A stretch of 64,000 bases of DNA, from NCBI GenBank assembly GCA_033032175.1, contig CM065312.1, positions 8,866,001 to 8,930,000 on the forward strand. The letters run 5' to 3'. This DNA is from Saturnia japonica. Lineage: Eukaryota > Arthropoda > Insecta > Lepidoptera > Saturniidae. Positions within the stretch are counted from its first letter, which is position 1. Each line of letters opens with the position of its first letter. The position numbers and the translations under genes were made by a program. Of this stretch, positions 11,430 to 23,339 are shown piece after piece. The notes under the pieces are model-generated. The model did no database searches, had not been told where the DNA came from, and saw only the letters and a program-made list of their open reading frames with translations.

Positions 11430-12561
11430 ATTGTTCTATTCTTTCACAATAAATACATTTTCTTTAGAAATTTCATTTTGTAAGAAAAAAGTTTAGTTTC
11501 TTATGTATCTTAGTTTCTACAGTATAGTCTAATATTGTTCATTTCTGTTATTAAAAGAACTTATAAAGACAACAGCTGTTATTTTTACATCATAGAACCC
11601 TAAAGATATTATTTTAAAAATAAAATACAACGTTATAATGTGAAGAACCATCCTAAAATTTAAATTAGTACATGTTGCTTAGACTTTTTTGATGAGTGTA
11701 TATAAATGCTAAAGAACTCTGTCTGTCTGTTATGTTTTCACGCCTAAACCGCTGAACCAATTTTGATGAATTTTGATATAGCGATAAATTGGACTTTGGG
11801 AAAGGACATAGGGTACTTTTTGTATCGAACATAAAACTTTAAGGGTAAAAAATAAGAGGTGAAAGTATGTAAGAGGAAAATATCAGCTTCCATGACAACC
11901 AGTTTGTTTATTTGAAATAACAGCGTTGTCAATGTTGATTTATTGACAGTGTTATACTTAATTAGAAATGTATTGTATTTCTAATAATTACCTATTAAAT
12001 TATAGTTCAGTATTCTTTTTAAGATTAGCTGAAGTGTTTTAGTGAAGGTATAATTACTGTTTTATTTTTATGACGCTGTCAAACCGCGGCTCGCGTGAGT
12101 TTATACATTCTAACCGATATACCTATTGTAAATTATTTGGATTATACAGTGTTGCTACAAGTGAACTATTTTATTGTGTTATTCCACATGTGGTGAAAAT
12201 AAAACCGAGGTGAAAGTTTGTATGAAGAACGCATTTATATTTATGCTTTTGGTAAGAAAGGAATAAAAGGGGATTCACGTTTTTTCAAAAATCCTTGCCG
12301 TAGACCGGTGCAATAAGGTACGATTTTAATTATTTTTAAAGTTTTATTGAGATGGTTAATGTGTTGGATTCATATTAGCATATATTTATAATACCATACA
12401 AACAGTAATCATCCCATCTATGATTTTCTTTTGGTTTGTCGTGTTCCGAAATCAGCCGGTGCATATGCATTAACATAGTTATGCGGTAGGAATCGCGACT
12501 ACAATACACATAGTGATAAACCCATCTATGATTTTTTTTTGGTGTTATATAAATAAAGCTA

Positions 12562-13370
12562 TCTATATTAATAAATCTGTAGTCCTGTCTGTACTTTTAA
12601 TATTTTTCCGAAATTTCCGGATACGCATATTATATGAACGATACTGATCACGAACATGCCATTATATTTTTTGTTATCCGTCAGTCTGTCTGTTTGTATG
12701 TCCGGATTTAACTCAAAAACGGCTTGACCAATTCTTATGAAATTTTGTAAACGGGATGCTTATATCATCGGTCAGTTGATAGGTTATAAGAAATTTCAAT
12801 ATTACTTTTAGATAATGTAAAAATATATATATTTTTCCGTTAATTCAATTATGTACACGTGAAGTATAAGTCATTCCATGAATGATAAATAATGAGAATT
12901 TTCAATAACACTTTTGGGAACCGTAAAAAAATGAATTTTCAAAAATTTCAATTTCATTAATTGTTTACCCTGAAATGATGAAATTTGAAATTTTATACAC
13001 GGGAAGTGTAAATATTTACATAATTAATAAGCTATAAGAATTGTCAATATTACTTCTAGAATTAAAAAAAGTAATTCAAAAAGTTTAATTTTCATCAATT
13101 CTCAATCGATTCTGATCAAATTTGGTAAACGTGAACATACATCATACTATAATTGAGAATAAGAATATAAGAATTGTTAATAAAGCATTAGAAATTGTAA
13201 ATTACAATAATAGTTTTCAACGGATTTTGATGAAAATTGTACACGGGTAATACATGCCATTCCTCAATTGATATAGCATATGAATTGTCAACAATATAAG
13301 TAAAAATAAAGGGATTTAAATAATTATTGCGTAGTAACAAACGCGGGCGGAGCCGCGGGCACACCGCTAG
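12562..13370 (+). mobile_element. Helitron-like element, family 2, full-length copy
   Basis: It starts TCTATATTAATAAATCTG after A at 12561 and ends GCTAG at 13370 before T. Before the end lies a G+C-rich tail (gcgggcggagccgcgggc) able to form a small hairpin, as expected of a Helitron terminator. It carries no protein-coding frame. It directly abuts the truncated family 4 element upstream. Confidence 0.78.
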
Positions 13371-15886
13371 TAACACATATATATGATTTGATGCATATAT
13401 GATACGAGCGACAAGCGATAAACCGTTTTCATATTGAATCAAGCAGAGTGAGTAAAACGCACGACTGGCAGATCGGAGCGCGTGATGTCTGAAAGAGAAA
13501 CGAGGAGACATATAAACCACTGTGAACCTTATATTTTAATTTATAACTCGCAAAACAAAAATAATGCATTATTCCTAAGCCTTGTAAAAGTATGAAGGAA
13601 AGTTGTTTGATGTCGATATTGTATTCAAGCTGTAACGTTAAAAACCGTATTGTGATATCATATTGAAAACATGAAACGTATACGTATCTACTATAAAATC
13701 GCATCGACTCAGTATCGAAATTCGAAAAATTCTTTGAAATGCATCGATACGATTCAGAAAATACAGTTTTAAAATCCGGTATCAAATATCAGTAATAGAT
13801 ATTTGGATTTTATTCGTTACAATAGCGATGCTACTCACTTGTAATAACTCTACACAAAGCCTGTGCGCACGACTCAAAATACAAAAATTGACCAGGATAT
13901 AAAATAAGAATTTACCAAGAAAATATTTGCGCTCAATGCCATATTGCCATGCTCATTTCAACATACACCATATTTTAATGTATAACCGGCCTTATATTCT
14001 GTAAATAATGAGACCTACTACCGGCAAATTTATATGCATCACGACGATTTCTTAGATTGGAATGAATTGATTGGAAAATAAAATTGTACATGGTTTACTT
14101 ATACATTCGTGTTCCTATCCTATATATTAGTGTAATTCTTTCATCTTAAAGATATTAAAAAATAAAAACAAGCACACTTGCACGTCTGCATTAAGGTTAT
14201 ATCGTAAATCAGTTAACTTACTTTAAAACTAAATTTAATACCTAGTGTGTACCTATTTAACATGATTACAAAACTAAGTCCGGATTGATATCAAAAGGTA
14301 TTAATCTATGATAAATGGACAGAACCACTGTTTATATTGGTTATTTATTGTTTTTATTTTAGGTACCTTGATAAAATCTAGCCATGTAATTTAATGTTCA
14401 GTATTTTGATCAATTAAAATAATACGTACTTATTAATTTTATATTATATTTGAAGTAGTAATTTTTCTTTGTAAAATAAATATTTTAATTTTCAACTAAA
14501 TAAATTGTTAATTTATTTCAAATATTATTCCAAGCGTATGCAGTTAAAAAATATAATGGCTTATTAATTTCAGGCAAAACTATAATAATATGCAATATCA
14601 ATATATAAAAACAACTGTTTAATTTATTTTCCAAATATAATGTCCAAATACAGTAATTTAAGTAAAGGTTTAATTTAAATTTAAGTAGAGGTACTTGAAA
14701 TAAAATTTTATTTTACCAATACTTGTTAAATTTACTTTACCAATAAACTATTCTTTAATAAATAAAGGGGCCAGTGGAACGTCAAACCCGCAAATAAAAT
14801 ATAGAGAAACACAACAAAAGCTCACAAAACTTGCTTATCTCTTCTCCTTACAAAGCGATGGTTTATTCTGGTAACCGCGCGTAAAATCGAAAATAATGAT
14901 TTACGCGAAAGCTTTGTCGATCATACACATCCCATATATTTGAAACTAGTTTATGTCAATATTTATTTATAACTGTGCGAGATTTTGTCGAGAAAGTTTT
15001 TACAGGTTATGTTAAATCATTAAAAGGTTTACAGTAAACCACATATTGTCTATTTATGCATTCATATTTCTTACTCATTTCAATAACCTTCTAATCATTG
15101 GGTTTTTCTTGTAATCTAATAACACTATTAAGTGAGCAATTATTATATAAAATACGAGTATGTATATATGATAGGTTTCTCGTAAACGGCTCTATCGTTT
15201 ATGATCCAATTTTGTATTTAGATATCGTGTGACTATTCAAGTTACTAAATAGGTTTTTGCAGGTTTAAATTAAAGCCGTAAATTTTACTATACTTTTGTT
15301 ATTATAAATTTCAATTGCCTAACTTCAGTCAACATGTAGAGATATTCTGTTTTCAGCTTATAGGGAAATTATGAAAAATTTGGAATTACAGTTTTAAATA
15401 AATAATGTAAAAAATAATGCTTTTCTACTACATATCAATACATCCATTTCATTAAATAATAAATTATACATTTGTTTCATACACTACGTATTCCCATTTC
15501 AATTTAAACCATTTAAAAACCACTGGTTGTGAATAAAATTCGTTACAATCAATTGCAACAATATAAAACATGCTAAAAGTAATTCACAGATCTTCCTAAC
15601 TACTGCAATCTAAAAATTAAAGTCTGAGAAATTTATTTAAAAAATAAAACAAGCTATTTTAATACAAAATTTCTAAATGAGTACGTTCTCACTCTTCACT
15701 GTTTTGGACGATAACAGAGATACATTAAGTAGGTACTTACAACATTTATATCCACTTTGCGTTTATCTTTTGTACAATGAATTTCTTCGTATTTTTCGTT
15801 ATCGTAGAATATGTAACAAGCGTTTAACTTTTATTTGAGCATCCGCATTTGTTCACAGTTCTAAGCTTTACACATTTATATTAAAC
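13371..15886. other. Unassigned AT-rich stretch with one dispersed-repeat fragment
   Basis: Positions 15172-15265 (tttctcgtaaacggctct...) recur in diverged form at 25915-26000 and 50205-50300, so they belong to a dispersed repeat. The remainder shows no gene. Frames on the minus strand at 13188-13785 have no family resemblance. Confidence 0.45.
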
Positions 15887-16285
15887 CAGCGGTGTGCCCG
15901 CGGCTCCGCGTGCTTTTGTTAGGGGCCATCCATAAATTACGTCACACGTTTAGGGGGAGGGGGTCGACGAAGTGTGACATTGTGTGACAAGGGGTGGGGA
16001 GGGGTCCCAAATTTTGTGACATCACATTTATTCGAAATATAATATTTTATATCTAAGTACATTAGAACTTCTTTAAGTCGAAAACCTCTCGAACTCGAAA
16101 GAATGTGTTCCCTTCCATTCAAGCCCCAAAACCTCCGTTGCACTAAATCTCAACCCTCTAGTCAAAATAATCAGAGAAAAAATTAAATTGGACTTCTGTA
16201 TCTCGAACATAGCAATGTTTTATTTAACAACTTTTACAACTCGATTATTTGAAACTTATTACCTTTATAATTCAAAGAAAAATAA

Positions 16286-17611
16286 GTTACCGACTTTAAC
16301 AATATTATCGACAATGTAAGTACACCATTGTTTCTTAGAAAAGTTTCAGCTTTACAACATTTTAAAGATTTCAACTTGGATGCTATTTACATTGCCACAA
16401 ATGCTCCAGGAAGAAGTGCTTTTAACAAGGTGGAACGACGAATGGCACCTCTTAGTCGTGAACTTACTGGTGTTGGCGACAGAACAGTTGTTTTCGTGTC
16501 TTAGGTTAGGGTATTATGTGATATTACTGTGTTTACGTGTTATATACTATGTGTTACGATAAAATAGATTGATACAGACAATATTATAGAGAAATGTAAA
16601 CGAATACGCTACGTTACAAGTTGCATGTTATATATTAAGATGTATATAAACTATTGTGTATTGTGTGTCACATATGTGAAAATATAACTAATATAGAATA
16701 GATTAACGCATAGAGTAAGCCAATAGAGTAAGTATATCGAATATTATAGAGATTTTACGAGCGGAAAACAGTGATGCGGCCCGTAAATTACATTGTTTTT
16801 GGCTTATATACTGAATATATACGTAATATATATTATAAGTGAATATGTAATGGATAGGTAATTCAAAGAGGAACATTTTGATATATGACATGTGTACATA
16901 AGATATATAATGAGAGAAAAATAAAGAGATTAACAGGGCAACCAAAGCGAAAACTAAAGTTAAAACACGAAATAAACACGGAACAAAACGGGGCTCTCTT
17001 TACGGTCATTCCTCGAACTACTTAAGCTCGAAGAGGGGCCGCCGTATTGGGCACGGTGCAATTCAACGAGCCTACAAGTACAAGTAACAACGAGAAGAAA
17101 GCTTTGGTCGTCCTGCGAACAGTTAACAATCAAGATATCGACTTTTATTGAAGACCCGGCAGCTCAAGCAGTCATGCATTATTGCACCCCCCGGACCACC
17201 TCACTACTAACATCACGCCACCCACTGGCATCCGTACGGTGTCTACGAGACGGGCATCCGGCGCAACAAAACGCCCGTCCAAACCGGGGAAACGTCACAC
17301 CCCCCCCCCCCCTCACGCAGAGGGGAAGTGACGCGTACCCAACAACTGGTGTTATATTAAAGCATGACAATTTTGGTTCACATCTCGATTCCAGTAATCG
17401 AACTACTGACTTGGTGTTAGAAAAACGAAACTTTGAGAGTGCAGGCATTGTTCTGGCTAATATTTGGAGCCAAATGGTGATTGAAGATTTTCCTGTGGTT
17501 GCCGAATTCATTGCGCCAACAGATACTAGACTGGATATCGAACAGGCTAAGGTATTGAAAAATGATGCTGTATGTGATGAACACTGCTGTTTTAATTTCA
17601 TAAATTTCTAA
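16286..17611 (+). pseudogene. Fragment of a conserved transposon-borne protein of unknown role, split by a solo LTR
   Basis: Two open pieces in the same frame, 16286-16470 and 17345-17611, join when the LTR and one copy of its ACTGG duplication are removed. The first carries the strongly patterned block ATNAPGRSAF followed by ERRMAPLSREL; the second carries HDNFGSHLD, then an ANIWSQMVIEDFPVVAEFI block, and ends in a Cys-containing tail before the TAA at 17609-17611. From memory, proteins with this block order are widespread and unnamed in insect and cnidarian genomes, usually repeat-associated; a nuclease or transposase role is inference. Together the pieces cover about 150 residues. The upstream part expected of the family, including any acidic catalytic residues, is not present between the left TIR and 16286, so the copy is a deletion derivative. 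Confidence 0.7.
16471..17344 (+). mobile_element. Solo LTR (874 bp) with 5-bp target duplication
   Basis: It begins TGTTGGCGACAG and ends GTACCCAACA, giving the TGTTGG...CCAACA terminal pair of retroviral-type LTRs. It is flanked by ACTGG on both sides (16466-16470 and 17345-17349). AATAAA signals occur near 16918 and 16967. No gag or pol lies between, so it is a solo LTR left by recombination between two LTRs. A 5-bp duplication fits Bel/Pao or Ty3/gypsy. The frames at 16380-16562 and 17174-17344 are accidental. Confidence 0.9.
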
Positions 17612-18458
17612 TTATATAATTGCAAAATATGTGACATCACACTCGGTGGGGGGGTCTTAAAATCATGAAATTCGTGTGACGTAATTTATGGATGGCCCCT
17701 TATATCAAACCCAGTAGTTATTTACATCCCGTAATTTTATGTTTATTCATATTGTTGACAATTCATAACCCGTATCAATTAAGAAATGGCATGTATTTCC
17801 CGTGTACAATTTTTATCAAAATCCGGTTGAAAATTATTATCTTATTCTACAATTTCTAATGTATTAATAACGTTTCTTATAGTCTCTCAGTTATAGTAGT
17901 ATGCTTCCCGTATACAAAATTTGATCATAATCGTTTGAATGTTGATTGAAATTTCATTTTTTGAACTTCTTTTTTTTAGTACTAGAAGTAATAATGACAA
18001 TTCTTATAACCCATCAATTATATAATTACTTATACTTCCGTCTACATCATTTCATCAAAATCGGTTCAGAGATTAATGAAATTTTAAATTTTTGGATACG
18101 ATTCGTAAAAGTTTTATAGATAATTCTAATAGCCCATTATTCATGGAATGGCATACATTTCTAGTGTATAAAATTTCATAACAAATTGATTATTTTTTGG
18201 ATTTTTTTATGATTTCTAAAAGTAATAGTGAAATTTTTTACCCTATTAATTGACCAGTGCCATAAGCATCCCGTCTCCTAAATTGCATAAGAATCGATAG
18301 AGCCGTTTTTAAGTTAAATCTGGACATATAAACAGACAGACAGACAAACATTTTTTAAGGCCATATTCGTACGATACTGCGTTCATATAGTGTGTCTATC
18401 GAGAAATTTTGGAAAAATATTAAAAGTACAGACAGGACTACCGATTTATTAATATAGA

Positions 18459-20697
18459 TGGAATAGTTAAACCTTTACTCTGTATTTCGTTCACTATTCT
18501 ATAAGCTAAAAATACTATTACTTAATTGTTCATAATATTATAAAGGATACAAAAGCCCCTACTAATAGGTGAAAGTGGTCACGTCATGCTAATTATACGT
18601 ACTTAATTTTTTCGCTTCGCTGACTTCATTCGCTCGATGCTCTTCCTTTTCAGCGAGCTGAATTTGAAAATTTCTTTTTTCCTTAGTACTAAATCTCTTC
18701 GTTAATTTAGATCTAGACGAGCGAACTTAAACCGCTCATTCAAGGCAGTAACGATCCGCCTTTGGGATTCTTTGAGGGAAACGCGTAAAGCATTTTGTCT
18801 TTGTGAAAAAACAGTACATGATTCTATATTATTTGACGTATAAATATACGAGGCGTGTTGTTTAGCATAACAGAATACTGTGAAAATGTACCACATATGC
18901 TATTTAAAAAAGTGTCAAACTGTAGATGATTATTTCTAATTATTTGATGTTATTTTAAATTTTTGATGTGATACCTCTAAAACGGCGCGTCAGGCCGATT
19001 GTTGGCCCTAATGTTGGTGGCTGTTATCGTGGCGACGCTTTGTTCCCAACGTTGGCGGTGTGGAGCTGAGTTTTTTTTTAATAGACAGACTGGATTATTT
19101 TATAGTTTCATGTTAAAACATGGATCTATTAAAAGCGGTTGGTAGAGATCGCGACCACCCATATTACACATAGTACACAATATACACATGGTAATAGAAT
19201 AAACATCTTCACGGTGACTTTCTTTTGTTTTGTTGTGTTTCGAGGCCAATCAGATGTATTTTTTAAATATTCACTAAGATGTTTCACACATGCAGGGTGT
19301 TCCATTACGGCCAACTTTTTTAGTAAAAAAAAATCAACACTTTTGCTTTTATTATCGAATGAATTAGCGTTATCGAAGACTTAAATATTTTTACGTTTTC
19401 TGAGAAATTATCTAGCACTGTAGCATGTGTAATATTTACAAGGCAATAACTCTAACTAGACTAGACACAACAATTCCCTAAAAAAAAAACAGTGCCCTAG
19501 AATAAGAAGAACATCCTGAAACTGAAGAAGTTATAAATTCAACTCTCTAATAAACGAAACAAAATTTAAACCATATTCATAAAAAAACGGAAAGGAAAAT
19601 TTATTTTTTTCTGTTCAGTTTACCCGTTTGACTTTCCTATGTAGATTCAATACGTCCAGTGAAAGGAACCCATTAGAATTTTTAAATGGTTTTGTATGTT
19701 TTATCTAAGAATCCAAGCTTTTACAAATCATTCAAAGTCCGTAGTATTTATGTACACAAAAGTCAATTTTAAACCTCCTTTTTTAAAACAGTTAATTGCA
19801 TGAATATTTATAGTTGTAAACGTTAAATACGGCAAGCGAGACGTTGGCTTTCCTTTTCAAGGAAATATGTGTTTATTTTAATTTCACTGTAATGAATTTG
19901 CACCTTTACTAACTGAAGTACCTAGGTACTTGTTACTTAGATTAAAATTACGAGCATAATAATACCACCGTTAGAAGATTTTTATCTGACACTAATTAAA
20001 AATAAAATACTAATACAAATAAACTTATGATTTTTAATTATATAGATAGTAAAGAAAATAATGTTTGATATCTTTATTATTGTTTGATTGTCTTAGTTTA
20101 AATATGGTTAAACGTAAATTAGCATAATAAAAATCTATGTGTGTATACTCTAAATATTGTTAAAATTATGGAAGTCATATATATACCTACTAGACTGCCA
20201 TGAAATCTCAACGTAAACTACTGAAATCATAATGCCGGTTTATTATTTACATTCTAGACATACAAGAAGTTTAGATGTACTTCAAGCAAACATCAAAAGC
20301 ACGATTAATGCAAAGATAATTTCGCTCCTAAATCTGCATTATGTACGTACTCTTTGAACCACAGTAGTGCCTTTTCACAAACTAAATATTAGAGCGAGTA
20401 ATTATTAATGCAGGGACCACGACATCTCTTTAGAGATAAATTCAAATCCACATACATGTACCTACTCAGTTTGGCTTTATGACCAAATGACTGAAGTTTA
20501 TTGGTTTAAGTCCACATAAAATCCTTGATGGAATAGATGTAGTTCAATTTTAATCAAATTATTATATTTCAATTTATACTTAATAACCACACAATCTAAA
20601 CACCTTTTTTAACATTACGAAAATTAACACAAGAATACTATTGTTTTTAAAAATAGACATATTGTCTATATTTGAAGAAAAAAAAACCAGAACTCTG
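18459..20697. other. Unassigned stretch
   Basis: Positions 19130-19260 hold a diverged piece of Helitron-like family 4 (gtagagatcgcgaccac...cttttgttttgttgtgttt). Around 18640-18840 the minus strand is less AT-rich than its surroundings, but I recognise no product there. No gene is called. Confidence 0.4.
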
Positions 20698-21040
20698 CTA
20701 AGGGTTTTTTTGTGAAGTAACAGACATATTCCTAATATGGATTATGCAATAAAAATAAATATATATACATATGGAAAATACATACATAAAAACGGATTCT
20801 TTAAAACTTGTAGGTACATATTTCGAATGTTTGCAACAACTGATAAGAAAAACGATACAGGTAAACGGAAAATTCATAACTCTTAAAGTGGCTTCCGACG
20901 GTGCGTGATATCGCGGATTACCACCATGCATGAGCTCGCACCGACGCACTATGGGAAGAGGGCTCGTCCGTGGTAAAGTAAACTCGTCCGTCGTGATCCG
21001 AACGCAGCAAATCGGAAACTTCAAAGGTGTGATGCGAGGA
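20698..21040. other. GC-richer block of unknown nature
   Basis: About 150 bp at 20880-21030 are clearly less AT-rich than the surroundings and hold an open minus-strand frame (to 21024) whose N-terminal part, about 50 residues, has balanced codon use. The rest of that frame runs into AT-rich DNA. I do not recognise the product; it could be an exon remnant or an old repeat. Confidence 0.3.
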
Positions 21041-21134
21041 AAAAATGTATAAAATTAATTTTACATAACGTTTCTAATAGGTTTTTTTTAAATTAATATA
21101 TACATTTTATAGCAATTTTCTTTTGTAGTTGCAT

Positions 21135-21455
21135 AGCTTAACCGACGTCTTTTTTGAAGTGAAAACTTCTTTAGCTGTATTGAGCGATTTTTGATAGGGA
21201 CAAAACGTATGCATTCGCGTCACCGACATGCTAATGTGACGTGTTGTGCCAGACTGGTGTCGACACGTATACACATATAGTATACACTAATACATTGTAT
21301 ACATATACTCTCACTGTATCATATGCGTGTTAAAATACACTATTTTAATCATTTCAGTTATAATTATTCATAATTTATTAAAATTAATTTAAAAAAATAA
21401 ACACAGTTATTCCAAAGTTTTAAGTTTTCACTTCTGTCGGTAGTCCCCATAACTA
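21135..21455 (+). mobile_element. MITE-like repeat
   Basis: The ends form an imperfect inverted repeat: accgacgtcttttttgaag then tgaaaactt on the left (from 21141), and the complement of gttttcacttctgtcggt on the right (to about 21443). A diverged relative lies at 5385-5640. It has no coding content. The target duplication is unclear. Confidence 0.5.
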
Positions 21456-22095
21456 ACTTTTTTTCTTTTCTTTGTTTTTATTTAAACATATGTAATAAAT
21501 ATGATTCAATAGTACTACAAAAAAGTGCGCTGCTATAACTTTCTTCTTGCTTGACATTTGGAAATCACAAAATAACGCAATGACATAGACGGACAAGCCC
21601 CGTTGGAACCTCGGTAAAATCACGCATTGTCGAAAGCCACCTTTACACAAAGTGACCTTATTTTTTTTAATGTGTATGTGGTGTATGTGTTTTGTTTCAA
21701 AACATGTGTGAATTTCATACAGTTATCGGTGTTATGAGTGCAGTTCTCAGGACTGAACGTATTGGAGAGAGGATCTAGGCTACAATATCATTACTGTTTT
21801 GCATAAGAGCTAAGTAGTATTGATAAAATAAAAGACAACCTAACCAGATAAAACATTTAAATCCTTAGTGTCGCAGGCAGCACCTAGTTATTAAGTAAAA
21901 TATAAATTTACTTCAAACGCAAAATACCCATAAAACATATTTAACCAAAGAGATTATTTTTTTATCTTAGTTCTTTAAGCGTCATCAATCATATCTTCAC
22001 TTTATTGAAAAGGGTATTTTTTCACATTGAAAAGCGCCATAACCTGTAAAACTGTAAGGTGGGCTACGGTTTAATTGTAAATTATCTATCTGCTT
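21456..22095. other. Unassigned stretch
   Basis: No gene or recognisable repeat is visible. Confidence 0.4.
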
Positions 22096-22419
22096 TAGAC
22101 ATGGGCAACATTGCGATATACCGCGCAATTGCGCCAACTCAGCGCCGGGTGTGTTAACACACTTATTCCAAATATGTTGGCGCACAGCGCACTTCAGTGT
22201 AGCGAGCCGGCTACAGCACCGAACCGAGACGCCACGCCGCGAACCGCGCCGCTGTGCTGGTCAACCGTCTTATTCATTTCTCTAACTAGCTTTTCTCACG
22301 TACCATTTTGCTGTGCAATTGCGCCAAATTTAAGTTAACTTAATACGCCACGGCGCTCAGTAAGCTGCGCTTGAGTTATTGAGTTGACGCAAGGAATTTT
22401 TCTGAGTTACCCATGTCTA
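22096..22419. mobile_element. hAT-type MITE (324 bp)
   Basis: The ends TAGACATGGGCAAC and GTTACCCATGTCTA are inverted repeats with one mismatch. The flanks ATCTGCTT (22088-22095) and GTCTGCTT (22420-22427) match at 7 of 8 bases, the 8-bp duplication of hAT elements. The interior is GC-rich with no transposase; the frame at 22111-22338 is incidental. Confidence 0.8.
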
Positions 22420-22427
22420 GTCTGCTT

Positions 22428-23139
22428 CATATTGAGGAAACCGATTAGCCAAAATCGATTGAGACCAGATAAAGCATAAATTCGGTTGTGCCCAACGCAA
22501 ATGAAACTACTAAGTACCTTGATTTAAGTCAGACGGACACCTTAACCGCCAGACAATGAATAACGATAAAATGATATCATATTAATAAATAGAAAAATAT
22601 TTCATTTTTATTTAGTCAAGTGTTTTTGTTGCAATTGGGTTTTTTGTTTCAATTTTAATAATTTAGCTTGTTTTCTAATCTTCAGAGTTCAAACAAAAGT
22701 AAAAAAAACTACAATAATATTTTCAACGCACCCAACATAGATAAATATATAACATAAAAGTTATCTAATCAGTAAAGTAAGGATAAATGGAACACAATCA
22801 ATCTCCAGTGTCTGTAATTTCTATTAATAGATGAGAAAAATACCTAAACTTTCGGCTGATCGTTTCGGGTGGACGAGAAGTTTTCAATCACAATGGACAC
22901 TTAATTCTGTTACATTATAACTGAGTAAGTAAATATAACGGATTTATTTAATTATTAACATTGATACACATTATTATATTGATTACTCCCATATTTAATC
23001 TAAAATTGAATACATGACTTCAAAAATAATGATTAAATTATCATTTCTACGTACCTATCACGTTGCAGTTGAATATTATTTTGTCTATGTACATAATATA
23101 TTATGTAGACGTCGAAAATTCAATTTATGCATCTAAATA
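22428..23139. other. Unassigned stretch
   Basis: No gene or recognisable repeat is visible. Confidence 0.4.
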
Positions 23140-23339
23140 CTAGCTTCTGCCCGCGATTTCGTCTGCGTGGACTTCAGAGTTATTTGTTTACCGGGATAAA
23201 TATTATTTGTAATATGTATTAATCTACATTATAAACTATCTATATCTTATACAAATCGGTTCAGCCGTTTTTCTTTGATTGAGTAACAAACATCCAAACA
23301 AACCAACTTTCACATTTATACCAGTATTATTAAGTAGGA
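23140..23339 (-). mobile_element. Short Helitron-like element, family 6 (200 bp)
   Basis: On the plus strand it starts CTAGCTTCTGCCCGCGATTTCG after A and ends with GGA before T; the complement starts TCCTACTTAATAATACTGG. The word aaatcggttcagccgttttt is typical of small lepidopteran Helitron-like repeats. It has no coding content. Confidence 0.7.

Larger units (their letters stand above)
8905..11698 (+). mobile_element. Tc1-family (DD34E) transposon, copy 1, with internal insertion
   Basis: Terminal inverted repeats of 28 bp (8905-8932 and 11671-11698; cacacatcaaaaaagtctaa at the left end) are flanked by TA at 8903-8904 and 11699-11700, the Tc1/mariner target duplication. The closest relative in the window is copy 2 (42955-45854), nearly identical outside two large insertions that each copy has separately. 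The transposase is broken by two stops. Confidence 0.92.
8893..12561 (+). mobile_element. Helitron-like element, family 4, split by Tc1 copy 1
   Basis: The 5' end TCCATACTAATA lies at 8893 after an A. Tc1 copy 1 then interrupts it, and the element resumes at 11701 with tataaatgctaaagaactctgtctgtctg. It matches the minus-strand copy 28345-29532 (shared: tctgtctgtctgttatg..cacgccta, ccacatgtggtgaaaataaaac, ttggtttgtcgtgttccga). The 3' CTAG end is missing: after 12540 the sequence runs directly into another Helitron-like element. Confidence 0.65.
15922..17699 (+). mobile_element. DNA transposon with 27-bp perfect TIRs and TTA target duplication
   Basis: The first and last 27 bases (15922-15948 and 17673-17699, starting GGGGCCATCCATAAATTACG) are perfect inverted repeats flanked by TTA (15919-15921 and 17700-17702). 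A 3-bp TTA/TWA duplication with G-rich ends fits PIF/Harbinger, but the encoded protein piece does not resemble the usual Harbinger nuclease, so the superfamily is open. C- and G-rich tracts sit just inside each end. A solo LTR lies inside. Confidence 0.8.
15887..18458 (-). mobile_element. Helitron-like element, family 2, reverse copy, interrupted
   Basis: On the plus strand it begins CCAGCGGTGTGCCCGCGGCTCC (the family end CTAG mutated to CCAG) and ends at 18457-18458 with GA before T, the complement of the TC start. Between 15921 and 17702 it is interrupted by a TIR element. Flank sequence on each side (gcttttgtta and cagtagttattt) is continuous in the uninterrupted copies at 13320-13350 and 40780-40815. 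Confidence 0.75.

Noticed and set aside
17301..17312. Poly-C run as a functional feature
   Set aside because: It is a short homopolymer inside the solo LTR and may be length-variable.
17174..17344. Upstream part of the long frame 17174-17611, and its antisense 17179-17601
   Set aside because: The part before 17345 lies inside the solo LTR; only 17345-17611 belongs to the conserved protein.
22111..22338. Protein-coding gene
   Set aside because: The frame lies wholly inside a MITE and follows from its GC content.
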